DNA of 64,000 nt. Source: Candidatus Avelusimicrobium luingense. Its GTDB lineage: Bacteria; Elusimicrobiota; Elusimicrobia; Elusimicrobiales; Elusimicrobiaceae. The notes under the pieces are model-generated. The model saw only the letters and a list, made by a program, of their open reading frames with translations. It had not been told where the DNA came from and made no database searches. The first letter of the stretch is position 1; every line of letters begins with the position of its first letter. Shown piece by piece: positions 52,398-61,093 of the stretch. Made by a program: the position numbers and the translations under genes. The DNA lies in the NCBI GenBank assembly GCA_900315845.1, contig OOHK01000003.1:106820-170819 (forward strand), given 5' to 3'.

Positions 52398-52915
52398 TAT
52401 ATGTAAAATTGTTTCTCACGTTTTTCAAAATCGGTCTGTTTAATTTCGGCGGCGGATACGCCATGATTTCGTTTCTGCAAAACGAAGTTGTTTTCAAAAG
52501 CGGTTGGTTGACTACGGCACAATTTACCGATATCGTAGCCGTTAGCCAAGTTACGCCCGGTCCCGTCGGTATCAATATGGCCACTTATACGGGATACACA
52601 GTGGCGGACGCATGGGGCGCGGCGATAGCCACCTTTGCGGTATGTCTTCCGTCGTTTTTGTTGATGATTTGGTTAGGAAGTTTTTTACTCAAGCACCAAC
52701 ACTCGCCGCGTATGCAAGGCGTTCTTGCCGTATTGCGTCCGGCGGTAGTAGGCCTGATTGCGGCGGCCGCGCTTGTGTTGTGTAATAGCGAAAATTTCAT
52801 TGATTACAAAAGTTATTTCTTCTTTGCACTCGCCTTTTTGCTTGTCTATCTGCGCAAAATCGGGCCCGTCGGTGTGCTGCTCTTTAGCGCCGCGGCGGGG
52901 CTTATCTGCTACTAA
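52394..52915 (+). CDS. chromate transporter family protein, second half
   Basis: A 173-residue half-size CHR protein with FLTFFKIGLFNFGGGYAMIS and VSQVTPGPVGINMATYTGY, paralogous to the preceding gene. The ATGA overlap suggests translational coupling and a heteromeric transporter. Confidence 0.88.
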   Translation: MIYVKLFLTFFKIGLFNFGGGYAMISFLQNEVVFKSGWLTTAQFTDIVAVSQVTPGPVGINMATYTGYTVADAWGAAIATFAVCLPSFLLMIWLGSFLLKHQHSPRMQGVLAVLRPAVVGLIAAAALVLCNSENFIDYKSYFFFALAFLLVYLRKIGPVGVLLFSAAAGLICY

Positions 52916-52993
52916 AACTAGTTTAGACTAACTTTTATTATACATCTTAAAATATGTTTTTTAAGAAGTAAAAAATTTTTTTTAAAAAAATAC

Positions 52994-53022
52994 TTGTTAG
53001 TCTTTCCTAACTTTTGTATAAT
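52994..53022 (+). promoter_or_regulatory. promoter of the trypsin-fold pseudoprotease gene
   Basis: TTGTTA, 17-base spacer, perfect TATAAT, about 25 bases before the ribosome site. A hairpin-prone AT-rich stretch lies between chromate-transporter stop and this promoter. Confidence 0.7.
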
Positions 53023-53052
53023 ATATCTATCTTACTTAAAAGGAAAAGGAAA

Positions 53053-53790
53053 ATGAAAAGAATTATTGTTGTATTTTTACTTACCGCAGTATTGGGCAGC
53101 ACCCAACTGGCTGCGCATCACGTAACGTCTGCCGAACTCAAAACCGAGTTAGCCCGCGCCGTTGCGCAAGAAACCTTAAAAAATTCGCTTAATGTCTATG
53201 AGGTGCAAGCGACGGTTTCTTTTGAGAAAAAAATTTTACTGAAGGATACGATGTTCCGTCCGGCCCGCCATCCGGCAGATAGCAACCAAGTACTGTCTGT
53301 AGAAACCGCGCAGAAACAATGCCTAGGGGTATTGGTGTCTAAAGGTTCGCAAGTTGTCTTGCCCGCCGTTTGTTTGGAACAAGGCAACTATCAGCCCACC
53401 CGTATTGTAATGAAATTTAAGCAGGGAAACGAGGTGTCCGTTAAAGCCGATGACTTAGTCATCCGGGAAGATGTCGCTTGGGTAAATGTAGATGCTGCTT
53501 TGACGAAACAAAATCCCTATGTGATTTTTACACGTACGGAACAAGGAAAAACGTTGCAAGATAAATTCGGGGAACCGATGTCGGAACACTTAAAACAATT
53601 CTTCCGTAAACGCGGTGTAGTAGAACGCCGCCGTTGCCGAATGGGTATGGTATATAGCGACTCGCGCTTGCGCGTGGGGGAACCGGTATTTTATCAAGGC
53701 AAATTGGTGGCGTTAGTGAAAGCGCGGACCAAAACCTATGGCGGTTTGTTGGGCGGCGTATCGGAAAGCGCTCTTGCCGTCATCCGCTAG
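53053..53790 (+). CDS. secreted trypsin-fold protein without catalytic residues
   Basis: A 245-residue protein with a signal peptide (about 1-21, AxA-like end LAA). The order of motifs follows chymotrypsin-like proteases: CLGVLVSKGSQVVLPAVCL (90-108) aligns with the C.G.L....VLTAAHC block but has Val106 where His is expected; EDVAWVNVD aligns with DIALLKL and keeps Asp140; VGEPVFYQGKLVALV (208-222) aligns with GDSGGPLF..G.L.G but lacks the Ser. This reading is by eye. It is probably an inactive protease homologue with a binding or regulatory role. I chose ATG 53053 behind AAAAGGAAAAGGA. Confidence 0.6.
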   Translation: MKRIIVVFLLTAVLGSTQLAAHHVTSAELKTELARAVAQETLKNSLNVYEVQATVSFEKKILLKDTMFRPARHPADSNQVLSVETAQKQCLGVLVSKGSQVVLPAVCLEQGNYQPTRIVMKFKQGNEVSVKADDLVIREDVAWVNVDAALTKQNPYVIFTRTEQGKTLQDKFGEPMSEHLKQFFRKRGVVERRRCRMGMVYSDSRLRVGEPVFYQGKLVALVKARTKTYGGLLGGVSESALAVIR

Positions 53791-53837
53791 ATACTTTTGA
53801 GTTACATCCGCTGTTTAGCCATAGCGGACTCCTATAG

Positions 53838-53868
53838 AAAACCGCCGGGTTAAGCCCCCGGCGGTTTT
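53838..53868 (+). terminator. intrinsic terminator (bidirectional)
   Basis: AAAACCGCCGGG pairs with CCCGGCGGTTTT around a short loop. It lies between two convergent genes and can serve both strands. Confidence 0.85.
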
Positions 53869-53893
53869 GCATATTATAACGATATAATAATTC

Positions 53894-54511
53894 TTATTTG
53901 TTTGATTTTAGTTTAATCGGTGTTACCGGCGTTTTGGTCTTCTTTGAAAGTTTCTTTTCATTTTCCTGACGAACTTGCAAAAACGAAAACGGCGCAATTT
54001 TTTGCTTTTCAAACAAGGCTTTCGGGTTGTAATATAAGCACAAATAAGTGATAAAGTTTTCTGTGGTCATGCGGACCAAAAAATCGTCGGAAGGCAAGCC
54101 GGTATCTAAATAAGAATAGACGAAAAAAGAAGAAATAAAGTCGGAGTCATATACATTGGTTTCAAAGACGGCTATGTCCGATAAGTACTTCCAACCGATC
54201 TGGCGGTCTTTATTTTTACAACGGTGAAAAGATAACGTGGTATCTTTTTTGGCAGTTTGCAATTCTTCTTCCACGGTTTGCCCAAACCATTTAGAAACTA
54301 ACACGGTTTGGTCTTCTTGGCAGACACCGTCCATTTCATAATGCTTGCAATGCAAATCAAATTCATCGTTTTTACTGCAGCAAAATTTCTCAAAGAAGAT
54401 GTAAGTCGTGGTTCCGTTACACGGCGGCGGGCACGACTTTTTGGATTGGGCATAACCCAAATTGCATAAGACAATACACAACGAAAAAACAAATCCTAAT
54501 TTTTTCATCAT
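53894..54511 (-). CDS. Cys-rich secreted protein, unknown function
   Basis: A 205-residue protein with a clear signal peptide (hydrophobic 5-20, cleavage near GYA-Q). The mature N-terminal half has many Cys (CPPPC, CC, and further single ones), typical of disulfide-stabilised extracytoplasmic domains. The C-terminus is very basic. I recognise no family. Its ATG overlaps the stop codon of the upstream metallopeptidase gene, so the two are co-translated. Confidence 0.7.
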   Translation of the reverse strand: MMKKLGFVFSLCIVLCNLGYAQSKKSCPPPCNGTTTYIFFEKFCCSKNDEFDLHCKHYEMDGVCQEDQTVLVSKWFGQTVEEELQTAKKDTTLSFHRCKNKDRQIGWKYLSDIAVFETNVYDSDFISSFFVYSYLDTGLPSDDFLVRMTTENFITYLCLYYNPKALFEKQKIAPFSFLQVRQENEKKLSKKTKTPVTPIKLKSNK

Positions 54512-55179
54512 TATTCTGCCGGGTTGTTTTCAGTTTTCTCTTTCGGGGTATTATCCGGCGGAAGCGTAATGTTAATTTCTTCAAAGACGGCGTCTTTATG
54601 CTCGTTTAGCCAACGACGGTGGAGTTTGTAATCGGGGCTAAACTCGCCCACAAGTTGCCAATACTCTTGCCCGTGATTCATAAACCGCAAATGGCATAAT
54701 TCGTGAATTACTAAATAATCTTGCACCACCGGCGGCATTTTAATAATGCGGTAAGAATAATTGATATTTTTTTGCGATGAGCAACTGGCCCACAGCGTGC
54801 GCTGATCTTTTAGCACAACGCGATTATATTCCACGCCGATTTTTTCCGCCCACTCTTTGGTTTTTTGCGGTAAAACTTCGGCGGCCTTATCGCGTAGCCA
54901 CTGTGTAACAAGTGCCGATGGATTGCTTTCTTTGTTTTGCAGATAGACGTGGAAAACGGCGCCGTCAAACGCCACGCCTTCTTCTTGGTCGGGCGTTATA
55001 TAGGTGCGTGCTTCCAATAAATCGCCGTTAAAAAGCACTTTGTTACCGGCGGTTTGCGTGGGCGCGTTACCGTTTCCTTCGGTGGTTTTTTCATCCGTAC
55101 CGAAGATTTCCGGCATTTCTTTTTTTAAGCGTTCTAAAAATAATTTTACGTCGCTGACGACGCTCTGTGTATCTGCCAT
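54511..55179 (-). CDS. YgjP-like (M48-type/WLM) metallopeptidase domain protein
   Basis: A 222-residue protein with the YgjP/DUF45 domain. The zinc motif HELCHLRFMNH (His159, Glu160, His163, second region His169) follows the family LWASCSSQKNINYSYRI block at about 129-145. The first 50 residues are less conserved and the C-terminus is acidic. It has no signal peptide and is probably cytoplasmic. The substrate is unknown. Upstream it is divergent from gcvT. Confidence 0.85.
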   Translation of the reverse strand: MADTQSVVSDVKLFLERLKKEMPEIFGTDEKTTEGNGNAPTQTAGNKVLFNGDLLEARTYITPDQEEGVAFDGAVFHVYLQNKESNPSALVTQWLRDKAAEVLPQKTKEWAEKIGVEYNRVVLKDQRTLWASCSSQKNINYSYRIIKMPPVVQDYLVIHELCHLRFMNHGQEYWQLVGEFSPDYKLHRRWLNEHKDAVFEEINITLPPDNTPKEKTENNPAE

Positions 55180-55253
55180 AATTTTATTATAGCAGTTTAG
55201 GGTAAATTGCGGTTTGAATTACCGCGGGGTGGTGCCCAAAAATTATATGAATG

Positions 55254-55264
55254 TTTGATATAAT
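55254..55264 (+). promoter_or_regulatory. extended -10 promoter of the gcv operon
   Basis: TTTGATATAAT, followed after about seven bases by the ribosome site AAGGAG. There is no good -35. The short 5' leader leaves no room for a glycine riboswitch. Confidence 0.55.
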
Positions 55265-55283
55265 AACCGTAAGGAGAAATAAC

Positions 55284-56366
55284 GTGAGCGAAACTGCAAC
55301 TCTAAAAACAACCGCCCTGTGCGAAGCCTGCAAACAGGCCGGCGGTAAAATGGTAGATTTCCACGGGTGGCTCTTGCCCGTTCAATATGATGGCATTTTA
55401 GCCGAACATAAAGCCGTACGCGAAAGCGCGGGAATGTTTGATGTGTCCCACATGGGCCAATTGTTTGTGGAAGGCAAAAAAGCGTGGGAGTTTTTGCAAT
55501 ATATTGCTTGCAATAATATCAAAAATGGCCCGGCCGAGGGAACGTACTTTCATATTTTAACCGAAGAAGGCACTATCATTGATGACGCCATCGCCTTTTG
55601 TTTATCCACCGAAAAATTTTTAGTGGTTGTTAATGCCGCTTGCGTGGAAACCGATTTTAATTGGTTTAGAAAACAGGCCGGAGATTTTGGTGTTACCGTT
55701 CGCAACGAAAGCGAGAAATGGAGCATGCTGGCCGTGCAAGGCCCTAAAGCGGTGGAAACGGTTAATCAACTGTTGCCCGGCGTGAAAGATTTGCCGCGTT
55801 TTCACATTTCGCCGATCACGATGTTCGGGGCGGACGGTTATGTAACCCGCACCGGATATACGGGCGAAGACGGGGTGGAAATTATGCTCCCCAATGCACA
55901 AATTACCGAGTTATGGAACGTATTAAAGCAACTCGGTGTAAAACCGTGCGGGCTGGGCGCGCGCGACGTATTACGCTTGGAAGCCGGCTATTTGCTTAAC
56001 GGCGAGGACGCCAACCCAACCAAAACCCCGTACGAAGCCAACTGCGGGTGGGTGGTCAAACTGGCTAAAGAAAATTTTATCGGTAAAGCGGCACTTGTTG
56101 CCAAAAAAGCCGCCGGTTTTCAAAGCCGTTTAGTCGGCTTTGTGTTGAAAACCGCGGGCGTGCCGCGTGCTAACTGCAAGATTTTTTGTGATGGAAAAGA
56201 AGTAGGAATTTTGACAAGCGGCACTTTTTCGCCGCTCTATAAGGGGATTGCCGTTGGATATTTAGCCAGCGAAATTCCCGTCGGGGCAGATGTAGAAATT
56301 GAAATTCACAGCCGTCGCGTTCCGGCGCAAGTCGTTAAACCGCCGTTTTATAAAAACCGAGTTTAA
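55284..56366 (+). CDS. gcvT: glycine cleavage system T protein (aminomethyltransferase)
   Basis: A 360-residue folate-dependent enzyme that takes the aminomethyl group from GcvH and makes methylene-THF and ammonia. MVDFHGWLLPVQYDGI, the FDVSHMGQ block, TGYTGEDGVEI and LGARDVLRLEAGY are conserved. I chose GTG 55284, seven bases after AAGGAG; an ATG at 55251 lies within the promoter. gcvH follows after nine bases. Confidence 0.95.
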   Translation: MSETATLKTTALCEACKQAGGKMVDFHGWLLPVQYDGILAEHKAVRESAGMFDVSHMGQLFVEGKKAWEFLQYIACNNIKNGPAEGTYFHILTEEGTIIDDAIAFCLSTEKFLVVVNAACVETDFNWFRKQAGDFGVTVRNESEKWSMLAVQGPKAVETVNQLLPGVKDLPRFHISPITMFGADGYVTRTGYTGEDGVEIMLPNAQITELWNVLKQLGVKPCGLGARDVLRLEAGYLLNGEDANPTKTPYEANCGWVVKLAKENFIGKAALVAKKAAGFQSRLVGFVLKTAGVPRANCKIFCDGKEVGILTSGTFSPLYKGIAVGYLASEIPVGADVEIEIHSRRVPAQVVKPPFYKNRV

Positions 56367-56375
56367 GGAGAAATT

Positions 56376-56756
56376 ATGTATAACGAAGAAAATTGCCGTT
56401 TTTTGAAAACACACGAATGGGCCTGTAAAGAAGGCGAAAATGCCGTCATTGGTATTTCTAACCACGCCCAAGAAGAAATCAGCGATATTGTATTTGTAGA
56501 TTTGCCTAAAGTAGGCCGCGTAGTTAAAGTAGGTGAAAACTGCTGCGTGATTGAATCTGTCAAATCCGCTTCCGAAATTTATGCCCCCGTCAGCGGCGAA
56601 ATCGTCGCCGTCAACGAAGCCTTAAACGGGGACCCGGCCCTTGTCAACCGCGAGCCGCACGGAAACGGTTGGTTATTCAAAATCAAAATGACAAACCCCG
56701 CCGAATATGATGTCTTATTAGATTTGGCGGCTTATAAAGCAACTATCCAAAAATAA
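56376..56756 (+). CDS. gcvH: glycine cleavage system H protein
   Basis: A 126-residue lipoyl carrier with the lipoylation site Lys63 in IESVKSASE. It shuttles the aminomethyl group between P, T and L proteins. The lipoate ligase at 59709 could modify it. An intrinsic terminator follows directly, within the gcv cluster. Confidence 0.97.
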   Translation: MYNEENCRFLKTHEWACKEGENAVIGISNHAQEEISDIVFVDLPKVGRVVKVGENCCVIESVKSASEIYAPVSGEIVAVNEALNGDPALVNREPHGNGWLFKIKMTNPAEYDVLLDLAAYKATIQK

Positions 56757-56763
56757 AAATTAT

Positions 56764-56788
56764 CCCCCGGTTTGTCCCGGGGGTTTTT
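56764..56788 (+). terminator. intrinsic terminator inside the gcv cluster
   Basis: CCCCCGG pairs with CCGGGGG and is followed by TTTTT. It lies between gcvH and gcvPA, ending ten bases before the gcvPA ATG. Confidence 0.8.
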
Positions 56789-56797
56789 GTTATATTT

Positions 56798-58123
56798 ATG
56801 TTTACTCCACATACGTCCAAAGACGAACAAGAGATGTTAGACGCTATCGGCGTCCCGTCCATACACGCCCTGTTGCAAAAAATTCCGGCCGATTTGTTGT
56901 ACCCCAAATACAACTTACCGGCCGCCTTAACCGAACAACAGTTGACCGCACATATGCACGCGTTAGCCGCTAAAAATAAACCGCTGAAAAATTTTATCGG
57001 AGCGGGGGCTTATTCCCATTTTATCCCGGCGGCTGTGCCTGCTTTATCGGGCCGCGGTGAATTTTTAACTGCTTATACCCCCTATCAGGCCGAGGCCAGC
57101 CAAGGAACCTTGCAAACGATTTACGAATTTCAAAGTTGCATGTGTGCGCTGTTTGATATGGACGTAGCCACGGCCTCACACTACGACGGGGCTACCGCTT
57201 TGGCCGAAGCCGTTTTGGCAGCCCACCGCATTACCGGGCGCGAAGAAGTAATTGTGTCCGGCTTGCTTCACCCGCATTATAAAGAAGTGTTAGACACGTA
57301 CACCCGCCATAGTGCCATCCGTTTGACGGAAGCCAAGCCGACTTCAAACGGTACGCTGGACGTGCAAGCCTTAAAAAATCAGATTTCGCAACAAACGGCG
57401 TGTGTAGTTATTTCCACCCCCAACTTTTTAGGATATGTGGAACAAGCAAAGGCCATTTCTCAACTAGCGCATGAACAAGGTGCGCTACTGGTGGCGCAAG
57501 TGAATCCGATGTCGCTGGGAGTATTGCAAACGCCGGGTTCGTATGATGCTGATTTCGCCGTGGCCGAAGGACAACCGCTGGGCAACCCGGTTAGTTTCGG
57601 TGGCCCGGGGCTTGGTATTATGACCGCCAAAAAAGCCTATATGCGCCAACTGCCCGGACGTATGGTAGGAATTGCGAAAGATAAAAACGGCCGTCGTGCT
57701 TTTGTACTTACGTTACAAGCGCGCGAGCAACATATCCGTCGCGAAAAAGCCGCTTCCAATATCTGCTCTAACGAAGCAATTTGTGCATTAAATGCCGTTA
57801 TTTATTTAACCTTACTTGGCCCGCAAGGTCTCAAAGAAGTAGCCTCTCTTAATGTGGAACGCGCCCACCAACTGGCGGACCGGATACATAACATTAAAGG
57901 GTTTAACGTACTGTCGGGAGCGCCGTTTTTTAACGAGTTTGTGGTGTTTTGTCCTGTTCCGGCCGCGCAAGTGATTGAAAAGTTAGCCGCTAAAGGAATT
58001 GCCGCCGGGTATGATTTGGGCAAAACCGGTGAAGCCATGAAGAACGCCTTGCTCGTTTGCGCTACCGAATTAACTACGCCGCAAGATATCGCCGCGTACG
58101 CAAGTGCCTTGGAGGAAATTTAA
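56798..58123 (+). CDS. gcvPA: glycine dehydrogenase (decarboxylating) subunit 1
   Basis: A 441-residue N-terminal half of the split P protein. The conserved FIGAGAYSHFIPAAVPALSGRGEFLTAYTPYQAEASQGTLQ region and GGPGLGIMTAKKAYMRQLPGRMVG are visible. It pairs with GcvPB in a heterotetramer that decarboxylates glycine. No ribosome site is seen in the ten bases after the terminator, which leaves its expression unexplained. gcvPB begins two bases after its stop. Confidence 0.95.
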   Translation: MFTPHTSKDEQEMLDAIGVPSIHALLQKIPADLLYPKYNLPAALTEQQLTAHMHALAAKNKPLKNFIGAGAYSHFIPAAVPALSGRGEFLTAYTPYQAEASQGTLQTIYEFQSCMCALFDMDVATASHYDGATALAEAVLAAHRITGREEVIVSGLLHPHYKEVLDTYTRHSAIRLTEAKPTSNGTLDVQALKNQISQQTACVVISTPNFLGYVEQAKAISQLAHEQGALLVAQVNPMSLGVLQTPGSYDADFAVAEGQPLGNPVSFGGPGLGIMTAKKAYMRQLPGRMVGIAKDKNGRRAFVLTLQAREQHIRREKAASNICSNEAICALNAVIYLTLLGPQGLKEVASLNVERAHQLADRIHNIKGFNVLSGAPFFNEFVVFCPVPAAQVIEKLAAKGIAAGYDLGKTGEAMKNALLVCATELTTPQDIAAYASALEEI

Positions 58124-58124
58124 T

Positions 58125-59558
58125 ATGGAAAATTTACTCTCTATTGAAAAATCGCAACCGGGCCGCCGGGGAATCCGGTTTGAAAAAACCGTCCACGCGC
58201 CCGAAGCCTATTTGCCGCAAGATTGTTTGCGTACTTCCGCCCCGCGTTTGCCCGAAATGAGTGAATTTGATACGGTACGCCATTTTACACGGTTATCGCA
58301 GAAAAATTATTCGTTGGACGGACAATTCTATCCGCTCGGCTCTTGTACGATGAAATATAACCCCAAGGCCTATGATGTGCTTTCTGTATTAGACGCGTTT
58401 GCTAATGCTCACCCGTTTGCACCGGAAAGTGCGGTACAAGGCACGCTTCAGGTTATGTATGAATTGCAGGAAATGCTGAAAGAAATTACGGGGCTTTCTG
58501 CTTTTACTCTGCAACCGGCCGCCGGAGCGCATGGGGAATTAACCGGTATTTTGACGGTGCGTGCTTATCACGACGCCCGCAAAGATACGGCGCGTTGTGA
58601 AGTGATCGTGCCGGACACCGCCCACGGCACAAACCCGGCTACGGCAAATATGGCGGGATACCGGGTGGTGAATATTCAATCAGCCGATGACGGTTGTGTG
58701 GATAAAGCGGCGTTGCAAGCGGCTTTATCTGAAAAAACCGCCGCCGTCATGCTTACTATTCCCAATACGGTGGGACTTTTTGAAAAAGATATCCGCGAGA
58801 TTGCCGATATGGTACATAAAGCGGGCGCACTACTCTATATGGACGGCGCCAATTTTAATGCGCTGATCGGGGTATGCAAACCGGCTGATTTCGGAGTAGA
58901 TGTCATGCACTTAAATTTGCATAAAACCTTTGCCGCACCGCATGGCGGCGGCGGGCCGGGAAGTGGTCCCGTCGGAGCGGCACCGCATGTCGCACCGTTC
59001 TTACCACACCCGATTGTGGAAAAACACGACGGAAAATATACGCTTAACGGTCAAATGCCGCAAAGTTTGGGCAAGATGAAAGCGTTCTATGGGAATATTG
59101 CGGTTTGCTTGCGCGGGTATTGTTACTTGCGCCAATTTGATGCAAAAACGCTCAAAAACATCGCCGAAAAAGCCATTTTAAACGCCAACTATGTGCGTGC
59201 CAAACTTAAAGGCAAATTTGACGCATTTTTTGACGAAAACTGCATGCACGAATGTGTGTTGTTTGTCAAACCCGATGACATGAACGGCGTGCATACGGCC
59301 GATGTGGCTAAACGGTTGTTAGATTACGGTTTTTATGCACCGACTATTTATTTCCCGCTGATTGTGCCGGAAGCCCTGATGATAGAGCCGACGGAAACGG
59401 AAAGTAAGGAAATGTTAGATGCGTTTGTGGGGGCGCTTGAAAAAATCTACGACGAGATTTTTACAAACCCGCAACTGGTGCATGATGCACCGCATACGCA
59501 ACCGGTGGAACGGATTGACGAGGTGTCGGCGGCACGCCAGCCGAATTTGCGTTGGTAA
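58125..59558 (+). CDS. gcvPB: glycine dehydrogenase (decarboxylating) subunit 2
   Basis: A 477-residue PLP-carrying half of the split P protein. The PLP Lys267 is in HLNLHKTFAAPHGGGGPGSG, and the N-terminal LGSCTMKYNPK block is conserved. I chose ATG 58125 behind GGAGGA. No gcvL (dihydrolipoyl dehydrogenase) follows, so that subunit must come from elsewhere in the genome. Confidence 0.96.
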   Translation: MENLLSIEKSQPGRRGIRFEKTVHAPEAYLPQDCLRTSAPRLPEMSEFDTVRHFTRLSQKNYSLDGQFYPLGSCTMKYNPKAYDVLSVLDAFANAHPFAPESAVQGTLQVMYELQEMLKEITGLSAFTLQPAAGAHGELTGILTVRAYHDARKDTARCEVIVPDTAHGTNPATANMAGYRVVNIQSADDGCVDKAALQAALSEKTAAVMLTIPNTVGLFEKDIREIADMVHKAGALLYMDGANFNALIGVCKPADFGVDVMHLNLHKTFAAPHGGGGPGSGPVGAAPHVAPFLPHPIVEKHDGKYTLNGQMPQSLGKMKAFYGNIAVCLRGYCYLRQFDAKTLKNIAEKAILNANYVRAKLKGKFDAFFDENCMHECVLFVKPDDMNGVHTADVAKRLLDYGFYAPTIYFPLIVPEALMIEPTETESKEMLDAFVGALEKIYDEIFTNPQLVHDAPHTQPVERIDEVSAARQPNLRW

Positions 59559-59590
59559 GTTCATAATCTTATTAAGGCACACTTAACGCA

Positions 59591-59624
59591 ACGTCCGCAA
59601 AAGGCAATGTGCTTTTGCGGACGT
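59591..59624 (+). terminator. long hairpin after gcvPB, probable terminator
   Basis: ACGTCCGCAAAAG and CTTTTGCGGACGT form a perfect 13-bp stem. The T run after it is short (TTCC), so efficiency is uncertain. Confidence 0.65.
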
Positions 59625-59671
59625 TTCCATATATGTTTCTCATTAAATCGGTTTATCGGCAAGCAGGGGAA

Positions 59672-59682
59672 TTTGATATAAT
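59672..59682 (+). promoter_or_regulatory. extended -10 promoter before the lipoate ligase gene
   Basis: TTTGATATAAT, identical to the sequences before gcvT and rpsJ, about 27 bases before the ATG. No good -35. Confidence 0.55.
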
Positions 59683-59708
59683 TTTTTAACGTCATAACGA
59701 GGTGTTTT

Positions 59709-60407
59709 ATGGATGTGTTACTTAATACTCCACCGTTAAATGTATTTGAACACATGGCACTTGACGAGCAAATGGTACACTTGCGCCCGCGTGCCGTTAC
59801 GCTCCGGTTTTATAATTGGACACCGCAAGCGGCGGTGACGTTTGGTTACGCACAGTTTGTTAGTGAAGTAAAAAAAACACTTTCGGCACAAAATTTCTCC
59901 GGTCAATTTACCCGCCGTCCGACCGGGGGCGGTATTGTGTTTCATACGGACGATTTAACGTTTTCTCTGGTGTTTTCCTCTCCGGAACGCCCGACGGAAA
60001 TTTACCGCAAACTGCATACGTTTATTTTAACCCAACTCGCTCAAGCGGGTATTTCCGGGCATGTATTAACTGAAAAATTACCGGCTTCTGCGTATGCGCC
60101 AAGTGTCAATCACGAGGCAACGGCGTGTTTTATTCGTCCGGTGGAAAATGATCTCTTGGCTGATGACGGTCATAAAATTCTCGGTGGGGCGATCCGCCGT
60201 TTTGAAGAAAATGTACTCTACCAAGGCTCTTTACAACTGCCCGGTGCGCGGGAAAACCCTATTCTGAAACGTGCTGTGATTGATGCCGTGCGCGCGTTTT
60301 TAGCAGTAGATTTGCGCCCGGTATCGTGTTGTGCCGGTCGTCTGGCTGCGGTGCGTCAACAAGCCGCCTTGCAATACGATAGCCCCGGCTGGGTGGAGAA
60401 ATTTTAA
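59709..60407 (+). CDS. lipoate-protein ligase family protein
   Basis: A 232-residue member of the biotin/lipoate transferase fold. RRPTGGGIVFHTDDLTFS (69-86) is the conserved lipoate-binding block and Lys156 in GHKILGGA is the expected catalytic Lys. It may be a ligase (LplA type) or an octanoyltransferase (LipM type). Position next to gcvH supports GcvH as its acceptor. GAGGTG precedes the ATG. Confidence 0.88.
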   Translation: MDVLLNTPPLNVFEHMALDEQMVHLRPRAVTLRFYNWTPQAAVTFGYAQFVSEVKKTLSAQNFSGQFTRRPTGGGIVFHTDDLTFSLVFSSPERPTEIYRKLHTFILTQLAQAGISGHVLTEKLPASAYAPSVNHEATACFIRPVENDLLADDGHKILGGAIRRFEENVLYQGSLQLPGARENPILKRAVIDAVRAFLAVDLRPVSCCAGRLAAVRQQAALQYDSPGWVEKF

Positions 60408-61090
60408 TGCGGTTTCTCAAATTTGTACTTGCCGTTATTTTACTTCCCACTGTATTTTTTGTACTTGTTCAAACGGGCCATATCTTGCTAACTGTGCTTG
60501 GCCATTTTCAAACGGCCGCTGCCTTTGTGGCCGGCGCGGCAGGATATGCGATTTTACACTATACGGTATATGATTTTTCACGCCCTTATGTTTTTATGCA
60601 CGAATTTACCCACGCACTTGCCGCGTTTTTGTGCGGGGCACGCGTGAAAGATATATGTGTCAAGCGCGATAGCGGATATGTCAAAATGGATAAAACCAAT
60701 GTTTTTATCGTGCTTGCGCCTTATTTTGTGCCGGGATACGTTTTACTTACAGCATTTATCTATGTGGTGCTTGGACTATTTTGGAACGTCACGCCGTACC
60801 GTTCGTTATTTTTAGGGCTATTGGGTTTTTTTATGGCGTTTCATTTTATTCAAACGTTTAAGACGTTGTTTGAAGCCGACCAACCCGATTTACAACTGGC
60901 CGGAGGAAAAATATTTTCCGTAGTGATGATTGTGCTGGCCAATTTAGTGGTGCTGGCTATTGTGCTAAAAGGGGGCTTTGCCGAGCAAGTCCACCTAAAA
61001 AGTGCCGCGATAGCGGTTGTAAAAGATACAGTCAACCTATGGCGAAGTTTGATAAACTATATCTACATGTGGTACGCGCGCATGGCGTAA
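60407..61090 (+). CDS. M50-like integral membrane metallopeptidase
   Basis: A 227-residue protein with about five to six membrane segments. HEFTH (65-69) gives the zinc HExxH within a hydrophobic context, and an Asp-rich stretch ADQPD at 157-161 could supply the third ligand. This fits the M50B-like group but I cannot name the substrate. TAATG overlap with the ligase gene indicates coupled translation, and the AsmA-like gene follows after three bases. Confidence 0.75.
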   Translation: MRFLKFVLAVILLPTVFFVLVQTGHILLTVLGHFQTAAAFVAGAAGYAILHYTVYDFSRPYVFMHEFTHALAAFLCGARVKDICVKRDSGYVKMDKTNVFIVLAPYFVPGYVLLTAFIYVVLGLFWNVTPYRSLFLGLLGFFMAFHFIQTFKTLFEADQPDLQLAGGKIFSVVMIVLANLVVLAIVLKGGFAEQVHLKSAAIAVVKDTVNLWRSLINYIYMWYARMA

Positions 61091-61093
61091 TGT

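Noticed and set aside
53700-55250. Possible toxin-antitoxin or defence pair (coupled small genes)
   Set aside because: The pair is a YgjP-like metallopeptidase and a signal-peptide protein; neither size nor motifs fit a toxin-antitoxin system.
55201-55283. Possible glycine riboswitch before gcvT
   Set aside because: The promoter -10 lies at 55259-55264, leaving fewer than 20 bases of leader, and no riboswitch core is visible.
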